Assembly (NCBI GenBank): GCA_937967505.1
Contig: CALCJM010000003.1
Coordinates: 24,013-88,012, forward strand
Reading direction: 5' to 3'
Length of the DNA stretch: 64,000 nt
From: an uncultured Pirellulaceae bacterium
Lineage (GTDB): Bacteria > Planctomycetota > Planctomycetia > Pirellulales > Pirellulaceae
This document shows positions 1-9,035 of the stretch, one piece after another (position 1 is the stretch's first letter; every line of letters starts with the position of its first letter). Under the pieces are notes generated by a model. That model was not told where the DNA came from. It ran no database searches and worked only from the letters and a program-made list of their open reading frames with translations. Position numbers and translations under genes: made by a program.

Positions 1-96
1 ACTGTCAGAGTGCGATCGACTGGAAGTTACATCGATGCGCTGCCCGGCTGTCCTGATAAACGCGATCAGAGCCGGACGATCTACAGCATTAATTAG
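1..96 (+). CDS. Possible 3' end of a gene cut by the window edge
   Basis: The first frame is open from base 1 to a TAG at 94-96 and would encode the last 31 residues of a protein ending in TIYSIN. No family can be recognised in so short a tail and no start is visible. It lies on the same strand as the sigma factor gene, about 120 bp upstream of it. Chance openness of a 93-base frame is quite possible, so this is only a tentative call. Confidence 0.25.
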   Translation, partial: TVRVRSTGSYIDALPGCPDKRDQSRTIYSIN

Positions 97-215
97 AAAT
101 TTCGATATGTTTTATTCTTGTGTAAGATAGACCGGGTTTGTCGGGAGAGCGCCGTGCAAAAAATTATTGGCTTTCGTGTAGATTGTCCCTGTGCCAATTC
201 GTTTAATATTGAAGT

Positions 216-872
216 ATGAACACTATGGAAGACGTGTCCGATGATCCAGACGACATGCGTGAGAGGCTGATTGGTGGCGATCAGCAGGCACTGGCGGAGT
301 TGCTTGCACTTCACCGTCAGCGTTTGTGGCGGGTCGCTCATTTTCGCACCGACGCGCAACTTTCGTCGCGCATCGACCCCGACGACATCCTCCAGGATGC
401 TTTCCTAGATGCCTCGCGCAGGTTGCATCATTACTCCGCTGCTTCGCCGTATTCTCCGTTTGTCTGGCTGAGAATGATTGTTGCACAAACGTTATCGGAT
501 GCTCACCGCAGGCATCTGGGGACGCAGCAGCGCGATGCGCGACGGGAGGCTCGCACCCCGGCGGGCGGTTCACCGGACGACACCGTTGTTTCGATCGCCC
601 ACTTTCTGATCGGTCACTTTACCTCCCCCAGTATGGCGGCAGTCAAAACGGAGCAATCGGAAAAAATCAGAGAGATTGTCGCACGAATGGGAGCCACCGA
701 CCGCGAGGTTTTGGCACTGCGTCATTTCGAGGAACTGACCAACAGTGAGGTTGCCGAAGTTCTGGGGATCACCCAAAAGACAGCCAGCATTCGATATGTA
801 CGGGCGATCATCAGGCTGAAGGACGAGTTTTCAGAATTGCCCGAGTTCGCCAATTTTTTCAACCGCGTATAG
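216..872 (+). CDS. ECF-like sigma-70 factor, planctomycete type
   Basis: This 218-residue protein is an RNA polymerase sigma factor reduced to regions 2 and 4. Region 2 is seen around residues 48-110 (DPDDILQDAFLDASRRL, then a helix running to VAQTLSDAHRRHLG). Region 4 is near residues 160-200 (TDREVLALRHFEELTNSEVAEVLGIT, a helix-turn-helix). The length and the linker resemble the sigma family found in Rhodopirellula and Verrucomicrobium. The gene ends 15 bp before a Ser/Thr kinase gene, an arrangement typical of planctomycetes in which the kinase is thought to control the sigma factor; that partnership is inference. A second in-frame ATG at 225 could be used instead. No anti-sigma factor is seen. 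Confidence 0.9.
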   Translation: MNTMEDVSDDPDDMRERLIGGDQQALAELLALHRQRLWRVAHFRTDAQLSSRIDPDDILQDAFLDASRRLHHYSAASPYSPFVWLRMIVAQTLSDAHRRHLGTQQRDARREARTPAGGSPDDTVVSIAHFLIGHFTSPSMAAVKTEQSEKIREIVARMGATDREVLALRHFEELTNSEVAEVLGITQKTASIRYVRAIIRLKDEFSELPEFANFFNRV

Positions 873-887
873 CAGGAGCCAGATCCC

Positions 888-3770
888 GTGCCGCCGACCG
901 AATCAGAACGTGACTCCGTTGAACTGATTGCGACAGAATTTATCGAGGGATGTCGGGAGGGAAGTGCGCCTCCGATTGAGCAATACATCAAACGGTATCC
1001 TCATCTGGCGGACACGATCACGGATTTGTTTCCGATGATCGCAGCACTGGAGACCGTCAAAAAAGAAGACGATTTGGCCACCGCACGTTTGGCGACGACC
1101 CGGCCGCTACATTTAAGCGAACTGGGCGATTTCAGAATCGTCAAGGAAATCGGCAGGGGTGGGATGGGCGTGGTTTACCAGGCGTTTCAAGAAACACTGG
1201 ATCGTCACGTGGCGTTGAAAGTTCTCCCCAAAGCCAGCCTGTTGGACGCTGAGCTGCTGAAGCGTTTTCGGCAGGAGGCCAGAATGGCGGCGCGGTTGCA
1301 CCACAGCAATATCGTTTCGTTGTTCGGTGTGGGCGAACATCAAGGGTATCATTTTTTGGTGATGGAGTTGGTCGATGGTGTGTCGCTAGATGAGGTGATT
1401 TACGTGTTGGCCGGCGGTGCGGATCACCCCGCTGACCCACATTCGCCTGCCGGTGCGGCACAAATGTGGGAGCAGCAACGGGCGCTAAAGATCGCAGCGC
1501 ACCTCAACAATGCCGGGAAGGGACGGAACTGGCAGGCCATCGCGCAGCTGGCACGCGATGCGGCGCAGTCGCTTCAGTACGCGTTTGAGCATGGTGTTTT
1601 ACATCGCGATATCAAACCCGCCAATCTGCTGTTGGATGTTAATGGCAGGGTTTGGATCAGCGATTTCGGATTGGCCCAACCACTTTCGCACGATCGCGTG
1701 CAGGAATCACAGACGGGCGGCACACCCAGGTATCTGCCTCCGGAGGCAATCGAGGGAGAGCGTGATCATTCCAGCGACATCTACAGTTTGGGGCTGACGA
1801 TCTATGAATTGCTGACGCTACAGCCGGCATTCGCCGAATCGACGCCCCAACAGGCAGCGCAGCGTGTGGCGAACCACCAACAAAAACCGGTCGCCCCATG
1901 CACCGTCGATCACAACATACCGGCAGACCTTGAAGCGATTGTTCTCAAGTCCATCGAAAATAGCGCTAGCGATCGTTATGCAACGGCAGGCCACCTGGCC
2001 GCAGATCTTGATCGATACATCGAGGGATTTCCGGTTAGGGCGCGGCCGGTAGGGGTGATTACGCAAGGAATGCGGTGGTGCCAGCGCAACCGGCTGGTGG
2101 CAGGGCTGTTGGCATTGGTGGGATCACTGCTGGTAATGATTGCGGCCATTTCACTGGCCGGGTTTCTCAATGTGTTGTCCACCCAGGAAGAAGTCTCCAA
2201 CGCGCTGCAACGCGAAAAATACGCTCGTCAACGATTTGAATCAACACTAAAAGTCGCAACCCATGCACTTGACGATATCTACACACAGTTCTCACCAGAC
2301 GGTCTTCAGGAGGAATTTTCAGAAGAAATGTTGAACCCGGATGCGGAGGCATCCGGTGAGAGACGCGTCGTGTTGTCCGGCGAATCTGCGGCAGTTTTGG
2401 AAAGTTTATTGGGATTCTACGATACGCTTGCCAGCCAATCAGGCGATAGCCTTGAGATTCGGCAGGCAGCCGCCAGAGCGATGCAACGCCTAGGCGATGT
2501 GCACCTGCGATTGGGACAGGTCGAACAGGCACAGCGACACTTTGAAAACGCGCTCAGGGCATGGCGGAGGATCTCCGAATCAACGCCGGAAAACCGCGCA
2601 CCGCGGCTGGCGATGGCGATGGTGATGAATGAACTGGGGAGACTGGCCGTGCTCGCAGAGGATCACGAATCTTCACTGGAGTATCACCAACTGGCCGTAA
2701 AAACACTAGAACCGATTGAAGACCACGACGCGGATCTGGTCTACCAACGCGCGCGATCCCTTTACTTTCTGGGACGCCCACGCAAGGTGAGAGCCTCGTT
2801 GGTGGCGGTGGAACAGTTGGCCGTCACCCGGGCGGAACGACACAGGGAGCCGCCCGGTGGCAGACATCGGTTTCCCCGGCGGCCCGGTTTTTGGGGGATT
2901 CCCGGATTTGAATTTCCAGGCAGAAGCAGACCGGGACCGCCGGACGATACGGGGAATCGGGCTTCTCTGGAAAGGGCTGTGGAGTGGTTAAGGAAGTTCC
3001 GCACGTACAGTAAACAGCCGCGATTTCAGTTTCTGTTGGCCTGTTGTTATCGAGATCTTGAACAGGTCGCCGAGAGAGCACCGCATGAGCAATTCGGTGA
3101 TCAGAGTAACGACCACGATGTGATGTATCGGGAGATGGCGATCATTTTACTGACCGAATTGGTTGATGATTACCCAGGCCAAGCCAGCTACCGGTATGAG
3201 TTGGCCGAAACCCTGCGACGGCCTCCAACCACAAAACATTTTGGCCCTCAGGGGAATCGAGACGACATCGAGGCGTTGAACGTATCACTGTTGCACATCG
3301 ATCTTCTAGTCGAGCGACATCCCAATCAGCCAAGGTACCTCGAATCGCGTATGCATGCCCATCATCGCATGGGGCACACCGTGGCGGCGACCGTTGAGGA
3401 ACCGGAACTCGATCGTGACGCCCGGATAGTGGCGTTTACTGCCGCCTTAAGCGCCCTAGAAAATGCCCGGAAAGACGTTGACCGACTGGTCGAAGGTTGG
3501 CCGGATGTGATCCTGTGGCGATTGTGGAGCGTGGTGGTCAATATTTCTGCTGCGGACTTGCTGATCGTTGCCGAAGACAACGCCGCCGCGCTGGAAAAGC
3601 TTGAAAGTTCCGTGGTCGCTTTTGAAAAAATTTGTAACGATCAGGTTGGCCGGACACGATACTCAGATGAACTGCCGGCGCTCAATCGCGTGTTGATCCG
3701 GTTCCTGCAAAAGGTTGACGGAGAGGATCTGATACTCAGGCTGAAGTCAGCGACTCACGCCGATAATTGA
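888..3770 (+). CDS. Membrane Ser/Thr protein kinase with C-terminal repeat region
   Basis: A 960-residue Hanks-type kinase. The N-terminal 60 residues carry the planctomycete lead-in (PIEQYIKRYPHLADTITDLFP). The kinase domain spans about 82-380: glycine loop GRGGMG (89-94), VALK lysine near 111, catalytic HRDIKPAN (Asp 241), DFG at 259-261 and LPPEAIEG. An insertion of roughly 45 residues (about 172-218) sits in the C-lobe before the catalytic loop. A transmembrane helix follows at about 403-425. The rest is helical, TPR-like (GDVHLRLGQVEQAQRHFENAL), interrupted near 631-690 by an Arg/Pro/Gly-rich stretch. The start is GTG with CAGGAG 9 bases upstream. It lies 15 bp after the sigma factor gene and is probably cotranscribed with it. 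Sequence features fit a functional kinase; its ligand and substrate are unknown. Confidence 0.92.
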   Translation: MPPTESERDSVELIATEFIEGCREGSAPPIEQYIKRYPHLADTITDLFPMIAALETVKKEDDLATARLATTRPLHLSELGDFRIVKEIGRGGMGVVYQAFQETLDRHVALKVLPKASLLDAELLKRFRQEARMAARLHHSNIVSLFGVGEHQGYHFLVMELVDGVSLDEVIYVLAGGADHPADPHSPAGAAQMWEQQRALKIAAHLNNAGKGRNWQAIAQLARDAAQSLQYAFEHGVLHRDIKPANLLLDVNGRVWISDFGLAQPLSHDRVQESQTGGTPRYLPPEAIEGERDHSSDIYSLGLTIYELLTLQPAFAESTPQQAAQRVANHQQKPVAPCTVDHNIPADLEAIVLKSIENSASDRYATAGHLAADLDRYIEGFPVRARPVGVITQGMRWCQRNRLVAGLLALVGSLLVMIAAISLAGFLNVLSTQEEVSNALQREKYARQRFESTLKVATHALDDIYTQFSPDGLQEEFSEEMLNPDAEASGERRVVLSGESAAVLESLLGFYDTLASQSGDSLEIRQAAARAMQRLGDVHLRLGQVEQAQRHFENALRAWRRISESTPENRAPRLAMAMVMNELGRLAVLAEDHESSLEYHQLAVKTLEPIEDHDADLVYQRARSLYFLGRPRKVRASLVAVEQLAVTRAERHREPPGGRHRFPRRPGFWGIPGFEFPGRSRPGPPDDTGNRASLERAVEWLRKFRTYSKQPRFQFLLACCYRDLEQVAERAPHEQFGDQSNDHDVMYREMAIILLTELVDDYPGQASYRYELAETLRRPPTTKHFGPQGNRDDIEALNVSLLHIDLLVERHPNQPRYLESRMHAHHRMGHTVAATVEEPELDRDARIVAFTAALSALENARKDVDRLVEGWPDVILWRLWSVVVNISAADLLIVAEDNAAALEKLESSVVAFEKICNDQVGRTRYSDELPALNRVLIRFLQKVDGEDLILRLKSATHADN

Positions 3771-3782
3771 TCTATTGTTCTG

Positions 3783-4283
3783 TTAATCGTCATGGTGGTC
3801 CACAACTTCACCATCGATAATGTTTGGGTCATTGGACGGATGCTGCGATGGCAGGGGTGGCATTTGGAAATCGTGGATCTCAAAAATGGATATGAATTTT
3901 TCCAAGATGACCCGTTTGTAAAAGGTGCGGCCGACCGGAATCAGCAAGGAAAACCCCAGAAGGTCCGTCAGCAACCCCGGTGTCAACAGCAGCCCTGCGG
4001 CAAGCATGATCATCGCCCCGTCGCTGATCAGGTCCGTTGGGACTTGCTGTCGCGCGAGGCGATCCTTGATTTGCCGTTTGACAAAGATGCCCTGCTGGCG
4101 CGCCAGCCAGGCTCCAATCACCCCCGTGATAACCACCAGTCCGATCGTGAACAGCAGGCCGGTATGCTGTGAAATCCAGATCAGCAAAAACAGATCGACC
4201 AATGGCACAACAATAAACAGAAACAACAGGCGTCCAAACAAAGCGCTCTCGGGAAGAAAGTTGGTGAATTGTGAATGCGACAT
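3783..4283 (-). CDS. fxsA: FxsA-family membrane protein
   Basis: A 166-residue integral membrane protein matching the FxsA family. It opens with a hydrophobic helix (LFLFIVVPLVDLFLLIWIS), followed by a second helix (GLLFTIGLVVITGVIGAWLARQQG) and the family segment GAMIMLAAGLLLTPGLLTD near residues 90-110. FxsA is named for suppression of F-exclusion of phage T7 in E. coli; its cellular role is unknown. The C-terminal tail is polar and His/Asp-rich. Its 3' end faces the kinase gene with a 12 bp gap, so the two are convergent. No operon partner is apparent. Confidence 0.88.
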   Translation of the reverse strand: MSHSQFTNFLPESALFGRLLFLFIVVPLVDLFLLIWISQHTGLLFTIGLVVITGVIGAWLARQQGIFVKRQIKDRLARQQVPTDLISDGAMIMLAAGLLLTPGLLTDLLGFSLLIPVGRTFYKRVILEKFISIFEIHDFQMPPLPSQHPSNDPNIIDGEVVDHHDD

Positions 4284-4444
4284 CCGAAGTCAGCCGCCAT
4301 TTTACCGGGAAAACAGTGGCTGCGATTGATATTCGGGCAGCGTGTCGCTTTTGGTAATGTATGCCATCACTCTGCCAGCTTCTACCCTTATCAGCAACAG
4401 CTTTGTTTCAGCCCCTCAAAACTTTCTGCGGCCCGTTCCAAGCA

Positions 4445-5293
4445 ATGTCACTGATTGTCGGGCTGGCGGCTGGCCTGCTGGCGATTGCGGGGTGCCGAAT
4501 TGACGCACTCAACAGCGCTCTGGCCGCTCAATCAGGACGCGCCGCCTCCGTCCTGGTCAAAGACAAAATTCGCGTCCACGCACTGTCGCACAATCCGGCC
4601 GAAAATCTGTTGATTGACGAACTGGTTGAACTCAAGACAGAAATTGAATCCAAAACGGGGCTCGATCTATCGGCCGCGTCGCCGATTGATGTCTATTTGT
4701 TCAAGGACGAGACGTCGTTCCACGAATTTACCGCACAGGCAAACGCGGTATTCGCCGATCGCCGAGCGTTCTTCATCAAAACCGAAGATGCGTTGAACGT
4801 TTATGGGTTTTGGGGAATGCGGGTTGCCGAAGACCTCAGACACGAAACGACACACGGATACCTGCACGGTACTTTCCCGGAAATTGACCTTTGGATCGAT
4901 GAAGGGTTGGCCGAGTATTTCGAGGTTCCCCCTGACGCGCGCGGCGTCAACACGCCACATGTTCGATTGTTGATCGACCTTCATCAAAAGGGGCTTTGGC
5001 AGCCGTCACTGGAACGGCTTGAGTCCATCACCGATCCAAGACAACTGACGCAGATCGACTATGCGGAAGCTTGGCTGTGGGTGCACTTGCTGATGTCATC
5101 CCCTGTTGGCAAGGAAGTACTGACGACGGGACTGAAGCCGGTCGAGCACCTGGCAAGGGTTCCGTGGGCGGTGGAGGTTTCCAACATGCTGGGCGACGCG
5201 CACTCACAGCTACTGGATCATCTGGAAAAACTTCACCGAGGGATCGGCACTTACCGACCAAAATTGTCAGTAACCAGTCATTTTAACCGTTAA
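4445..5293 (+). CDS. Lipoprotein with HExxH metallopeptidase-like domain
   Basis: The reading frame opens at 4361, but the ATG at 4445 gives a clean lipoprotein signal (MSLIVGLAAGLLAIAGC, lipobox LAIAGC), so that start is preferred (282 residues). The mature part carries LRHETTHGYLHG, an HExxH zinc motif, followed 25-30 residues later by WIDEGLAEYFE, where the glutamate would be the third ligand as in gluzincins. This organisation resembles small secreted peptidase-like proteins common in planctomycetes (DUF1570-like). Substrate is unknown. It lies 22 bp before a glycosyltransferase gene and may be cotranscribed. Peptidase activity is inferred only from the motif. Confidence 0.75.
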   Translation: MSLIVGLAAGLLAIAGCRIDALNSALAAQSGRAASVLVKDKIRVHALSHNPAENLLIDELVELKTEIESKTGLDLSAASPIDVYLFKDETSFHEFTAQANAVFADRRAFFIKTEDALNVYGFWGMRVAEDLRHETTHGYLHGTFPEIDLWIDEGLAEYFEVPPDARGVNTPHVRLLIDLHQKGLWQPSLERLESITDPRQLTQIDYAEAWLWVHLLMSSPVGKEVLTTGLKPVEHLARVPWAVEVSNMLGDAHSQLLDHLEKLHRGIGTYRPKLSVTSHFNR

Positions 5294-5314
5294 CCCAATC
5301 GACGACTTGCTTTC

Positions 5315-6979
5315 ATGGTGCAACGCGCTGAATCGAACCGATCCAATACCGCATTGGATCCTGTTTTTCTGAATGACGGATCGAGCAGGCCGGACAGGAC
5401 TGTGACATTTTTCTGGATATTTATCGCATTGCACGTTGCCGTGTGGATGGCGATTTGCCTGATCACGCAGCCCAACATGCCGCTGGACATGGTGGAAATG
5501 CTTTACTGGGGCCAGCAATGGCAACTGGGCTATCACAAACACCCACCACTGCCGGCATGGACGGCTGCCACGATGTGGGAGGTTGGACAGCATCATCCGT
5601 GGACCATGTATCTCACCGCGCAACTCACCATCGCGCTCACTTATTGGGCCGTCTGGCAACTGGCGCGGGAAGTGCTTTCATCAAAACTGGCGCTGTGCAG
5701 CGTGTTGGTCATGGAGGGCTGTTATTACGGTACCTATATGATCAACGACATCAACAATACGATTATGACACGTCCATTTTGGGCGTTGACGATCCTGTTT
5801 ATGTATCGCTCACTGACCCGCCCAAGGCAGCGCTCCGGTATGCTGTATTGGTGCCTGACCGGTGCAGCGATCGGATTGGGGATGCTGTGCAAATACTACA
5901 TGGGGGTGCTGGTGCTGGCGTTGTTAATGATTCCGGTTTTCCTGCCAGCGACGCGTAAGACGCTGCGGACCGCCGGACCGTGGGTGATGGGGGCGATCGC
6001 CTGTCTGATTTTCCTGCCGCATTTTCTATGGATGATCGAAAATGACTTCATCACCATTCGCTATATCTTTAATCGCAGCGGGGATGCGGCGGCCTCATCT
6101 GCGGTGTCGGGCCTTGCCGCCTGGATGAAACATGTTACCTCGCCCGTGGGATTTCTGGCATCTCAACTGGGGGCGGTGGTTCCGATTGTGATGCTGCTGT
6201 GGCCGCTGCTAAAACGCTCTCAATACCTCAATCAGATAGAGACGGATGCACACTGTACAGTTGGCGACTGCCCGGAGGGATTGGCTTCGGTGGCATTTTT
6301 CCGCAAGTATCTGATGATCGCCGTCGGTGGACCGGTAGCGCTCTATTTATTGCTGGCGGTGCTGACCGGTGCTTCGATTCGCAGCATGTGGGGCGGACCG
6401 TTGTTCAGTTTTCTGGGGCTGCTGCTGATTGTGCTGTTAAAGGTCGAATTTGACCGCGCAGCCTGCCGCAAGGTCATTCGTGATTCATTGATTGTGGGCT
6501 GTCTGATGGCGCTGGGATTGTTTGTGCGAAATGGCTTTGGGCCTGCCGTGCGGGGCGAGTTGTCCAAAGTGCATTTTCCCGGTACCGCAGTGGCGCGGAA
6601 GATTAATCAGCGCTGGGAGCAGCGGTATGCCGTACCGCTTCAGGTTGTCGGTGGAGAGATGTTTGTTTCGGGATGCGTAGGGGTCTACTCAGAGCAGCGC
6701 GTGGACGTTTTTGGTGATCTACTTCCGGAAGCCAATCCGTGGGTAACTGACCAACGGCTGAAGCAGTCCGGCGGGATGATCGTGTGGGACATCGACGAAC
6801 AGGGGCCAACGGCACCGGCCGCCTGGCTAGATCGATTTCCTCGCGCGGAAGTTCTTGCTCCGGTAGTTTGTAAAACCCACGCATTAACGGGAGACGTTGA
6901 TGCCAACGTCGGCGTATTGCTGATCCCTCCGCGCAATCCGAACATTGCCCGGCGCCCCGTTATCGATCAGTTGCGGTAG
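5315..6979 (+). CDS. GT39/ArnT-type membrane glycosyltransferase
   Basis: A 554-residue polytopic membrane protein of the dolichyl/undecaprenyl-phosphate-mannose (PMT, GT39) superfamily. After a first helix (FFWIFIALHVAVWMAICLI) comes the loop MPLDMVEMLYWGQQW, with an acidic residue where the catalytic Asp of the family lies, and YHKHPPLPAW, the conserved H-x-PL motif. About ten more helices follow, then a soluble C-terminal domain from about residue 410. Such enzymes transfer a sugar from a polyprenyl-phosphate donor to lipid or protein on the outer face of the membrane; the acceptor cannot be told here. It probably forms a pair with the upstream lipoprotein gene. A short palindromic repeat follows 12 bp after its stop. 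Confidence 0.82.
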   Translation: MVQRAESNRSNTALDPVFLNDGSSRPDRTVTFFWIFIALHVAVWMAICLITQPNMPLDMVEMLYWGQQWQLGYHKHPPLPAWTAATMWEVGQHHPWTMYLTAQLTIALTYWAVWQLAREVLSSKLALCSVLVMEGCYYGTYMINDINNTIMTRPFWALTILFMYRSLTRPRQRSGMLYWCLTGAAIGLGMLCKYYMGVLVLALLMIPVFLPATRKTLRTAGPWVMGAIACLIFLPHFLWMIENDFITIRYIFNRSGDAAASSAVSGLAAWMKHVTSPVGFLASQLGAVVPIVMLLWPLLKRSQYLNQIETDAHCTVGDCPEGLASVAFFRKYLMIAVGGPVALYLLLAVLTGASIRSMWGGPLFSFLGLLLIVLLKVEFDRAACRKVIRDSLIVGCLMALGLFVRNGFGPAVRGELSKVHFPGTAVARKINQRWEQRYAVPLQVVGGEMFVSGCVGVYSEQRVDVFGDLLPEANPWVTDQRLKQSGGMIVWDIDEQGPTAPAAWLDRFPRAEVLAPVVCKTHALTGDVDANVGVLLIPPRNPNIARRPVIDQLR

Positions 6980-6990
6980 TCACTAAAAAA

Positions 6991-7015
6991 CGTGGCTACG
7001 CTCGCCAGAGCGTGG
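6991..7015. repeat. Short palindromic repeat, family B, copy 1
   Basis: The 25-base stretch contains ACGCTCGCCAGAGCGT, a 6-bp inverted repeat around GCCA. The same sequence, in the opposite orientation, occurs at 25480-25504 and in a diverged form at 40505-40529. It lies 12 bp after the stop codon of the glycosyltransferase gene and could fold as a hairpin at the mRNA 3' end. There is no T-run, so terminator function is uncertain. Confidence 0.7.
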
Positions 7016-7152
7016 TTGGCTTACCCTGTCACCTTCTATCCTCTGCCGCACTCCACCGTCTGGCAACGGCAGCTACATTTTTATTACGGGTAGTTTGAAC
7101 AGCCTTGGCCGAACATATTGGCGCATCCTGAACGGACATGGACTGTTGGTCC

Positions 7153-7866
7153 TTACTCAAATCGTACCCATTGGCCATCGATCAGCCGATCATTGGGTTT
7201 AAACCGTGACTTGTAGGTCATGTGCGAACAGCCATCAACGTAGTAACCCAGATAAAGAAACCTGAGTTGCTTCTGTTGGCAAAACTGAATCTGTTTCAGA
7301 ATCGAATAGGTGCCGATTGAATCGCCTTCAATGCCGGGATCGTAAAAGGTGTAGACTGCCGACATGGCTCGCATTCCCAAATCGTTGATGGACACCGCGA
7401 TCAACCGGTCGTCAATCCAGTAGGTCATCTCGAATGAATCAAAACAGCTTTTTACAAACCCCCAGACGTATTCCTCCAAATCGATATCTGTATCACGTTT
7501 GGCCAGGTTACGTTGCCGGCGGTGGCGGTTGAACAATTCCGTTCTGGCCTGATCACCGCGCATCTCGTTAACCTCTTGACGAAATTTCCGGTCACCGCGG
7601 TTGAGCACGCGACGTTGATTCTTGCTAAAACGGAATTCGCCAATGTCTATCCGCAGCGGCTCGCAGGCGCGGCAGTTGGGACAGCGCGTCTGGTAGATGA
7701 ACTCTCCGGTGCGACGATGTCCCTGTGCCAACCGTAGGTCGGTTTCGGCGGCGGTAATTTTTGTCAGCGGCATGCGCAGCGGCATTCTGGCGATTTGATC
7801 CGGAAGATACGGGCAGCTTTCCGGTTCATCGATAATGACGATGTCAGTTACTGGTTTGGCCTTCAT
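7153..7866 (-). CDS. bpt: Leucyl/arginyl-tRNA--protein transferase (Bpt/Ate type)
   Basis: The protein transfers an amino acid from aminoacyl-tRNA to the N-terminus of target proteins, marking them for degradation by the N-degron route. Visible family features are the N-terminal cysteine motif RCPNCRACEPLRI, the Asn/Arg-rich segment FSKNQRRVLNRGD, and the GNAT-like core with GTYSILKQIQFCQQ and LYLGYYVDGC, ending NPxDRLIDG-like (KPNDRLIDGQWV). The frame is open to a TTG at 7944, but the ATG at 7866 gives 238 residues, close to the usual length; neither start has a strong ribosome binding site. Bpt members use Leu and Ate members use Arg; bacterial sequences of this length are usually Bpt, which is inference. 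It stands alone, with no Clp genes nearby. Confidence 0.85.
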   Translation of the reverse strand: MKAKPVTDIVIIDEPESCPYLPDQIARMPLRMPLTKITAAETDLRLAQGHRRTGEFIYQTRCPNCRACEPLRIDIGEFRFSKNQRRVLNRGDRKFRQEVNEMRGDQARTELFNRHRRQRNLAKRDTDIDLEEYVWGFVKSCFDSFEMTYWIDDRLIAVSINDLGMRAMSAVYTFYDPGIEGDSIGTYSILKQIQFCQQKQLRFLYLGYYVDGCSHMTYKSRFKPNDRLIDGQWVRFE

Positions 7867-8479
7867 CGAATCTATGCCAGTTGAAAACCGTGTAGAAAAC
7901 CGTTTAAAGAATCCGGAGAATACCCTCCGGGAAGCGATTCCCAAACTGGGGAATGACGACTATTTAATTACGCCCACATTGTAGAGGTGCGGAGGAATAG
8001 TGCAAGAATTTGCTGTGCTTTCACGTGCCGTAATTCTCATTCAGGGTAAAACGGTTCGAAGTCTGCACTGGACAACCCCGCAAGTAGTGGCAGTTTTCAC
8101 CGCACGCCGCATTTTTGCCCTGTCATTGGCGACTTTTGACATTTCTTCTTTGCTTTGAGGCACGAGGTGTGCAACGGTAAGAACATGGAGGATAACGTCA
8201 AGGCTACGGCTGTCTGTTCCTCCAGCAGCTTCTTTCGTTTCGTCAGGAGAACCTCGCAGACCAGCAGTCGTGGTATTGATGAGCTTGATACGCTCGATAA
8301 TGATCCTGCGGCCGGTCGTGTACGTCGCCCAGGCGCAGGCCGAAAAAAAGTATCGCGCCCGGCTCCGCGATAGAGCAGAATTTGAATTCGCTAACCGAAA
8401 CGAGAACCACCGGTGATCCAAATGATCCAGAAACCATCCGGTCAACTGTTCTTTTCCACAAACTGTTGCCAAAATGGAA

Positions 8480-8746
8480 CTACACAATCCGGCCGAAAAT
8501 CGGACAGTAATTCATCGAGCGATCCTTAGCCACGTTGCAGTCAAAATTTTGGCAGGTACTGCAAGATTTTATTTTCACTCGTTGCTTGACAACGGCATGA
8601 CAAACGGTGAAACCGAAAAAGAACAACATTGAGTTTCCGCAACAGATTCCTGCACGAAAGATAACGACCTTTTTTTGGATTCCTTCACGCACCGCCGCGA
8701 ATATTTCGAAGCGATCATGCCGGTCGGCTTGTGATCTGCCATTCAA
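8480..8746 (-). CDS. Small hypothetical protein, possibly a remnant
   Basis: An 88-residue frame beginning at TTG 8746, whose start overlaps the stop of the upstream frame (TTGA). It carries a hydrophobic middle (MLFFFGFTVCHAVV) and a cysteine-bearing C-terminus (CSTCQNFDCNVAKDRSMNYC). No family is recognised. The cysteine spacing looks non-random, but the start is weak and the setting is decayed, so it may be a fragment. Confidence 0.25.
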   Translation of the reverse strand: MNGRSQADRHDRFEIFAAVREGIQKKVVIFRAGICCGNSMLFFFGFTVCHAVVKQRVKIKSCSTCQNFDCNVAKDRSMNYCPIFGRIV

Positions 8747-9033
8747 TGACCCTTGCGTTTAATCAATACTTCAACCGAAGCGACTTGGTCAATTGACGCG
8801 TCGAAGGTTGCTGTAATTCCCATCCCGCTCGCTCCTCCAGATGAAGTCGATATTGAGCCACTGGAGAAATCATCCATGCCATCGTGATAGCTGGCCGCTG
8901 CTTTAATGTCGGATAGCTCCAGAATAATCCAGGTGGCATGGAATTTGTCTTCCGTGTTTTCGGTTTTACTATGCCCGTATAGCACGATTCCCTTGCCGTT
9001 ATTGCGCATACTGCTACGATACTTTGCCAGCAC
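8743..9033 (-). CDS. Small hypothetical protein, possibly truncated by an IS
   Basis: A 96-residue frame. The C-terminal half (residues about 33-96) reads like a real protein, with a Ser/Gly-rich turn (DDFSSGSISTSSGGASG) followed by a strand-like ending (ITATFDASIDQVASVEVLIKRK). The N-terminal part overlaps the left end of the broken ISL3 transposase, so an original longer gene may have lost its 5' part at that insertion. No function can be assigned. Confidence 0.3.
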   Translation of the reverse strand: MLAKYRSSMRNNGKGIVLYGHSKTENTEDKFHATWIILELSDIKAAASYHDGMDDFSSGSISTSSGGASGMGITATFDASIDQVASVEVLIKRKGH

Positions 9034-9035
9034 GG

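Larger units (their letters stand above)
7945..9035. other. Gene-poor stretch with small, unconvincing ORFs
   Basis: Between the Bpt gene and the ISL3 remnant lie about 1.1 kb with only short frames. On the minus strand three frames are chained end to start (9033-8743, 8746-8480, 8487-8041), which might be a decayed operon or chance. The third (148 residues) has no recognisable domain or good start and is not called separately. No RNA gene, terminator or repeat was recognised. The region borders a broken transposase, so insertion-driven decay is plausible. Confidence 0.5.
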
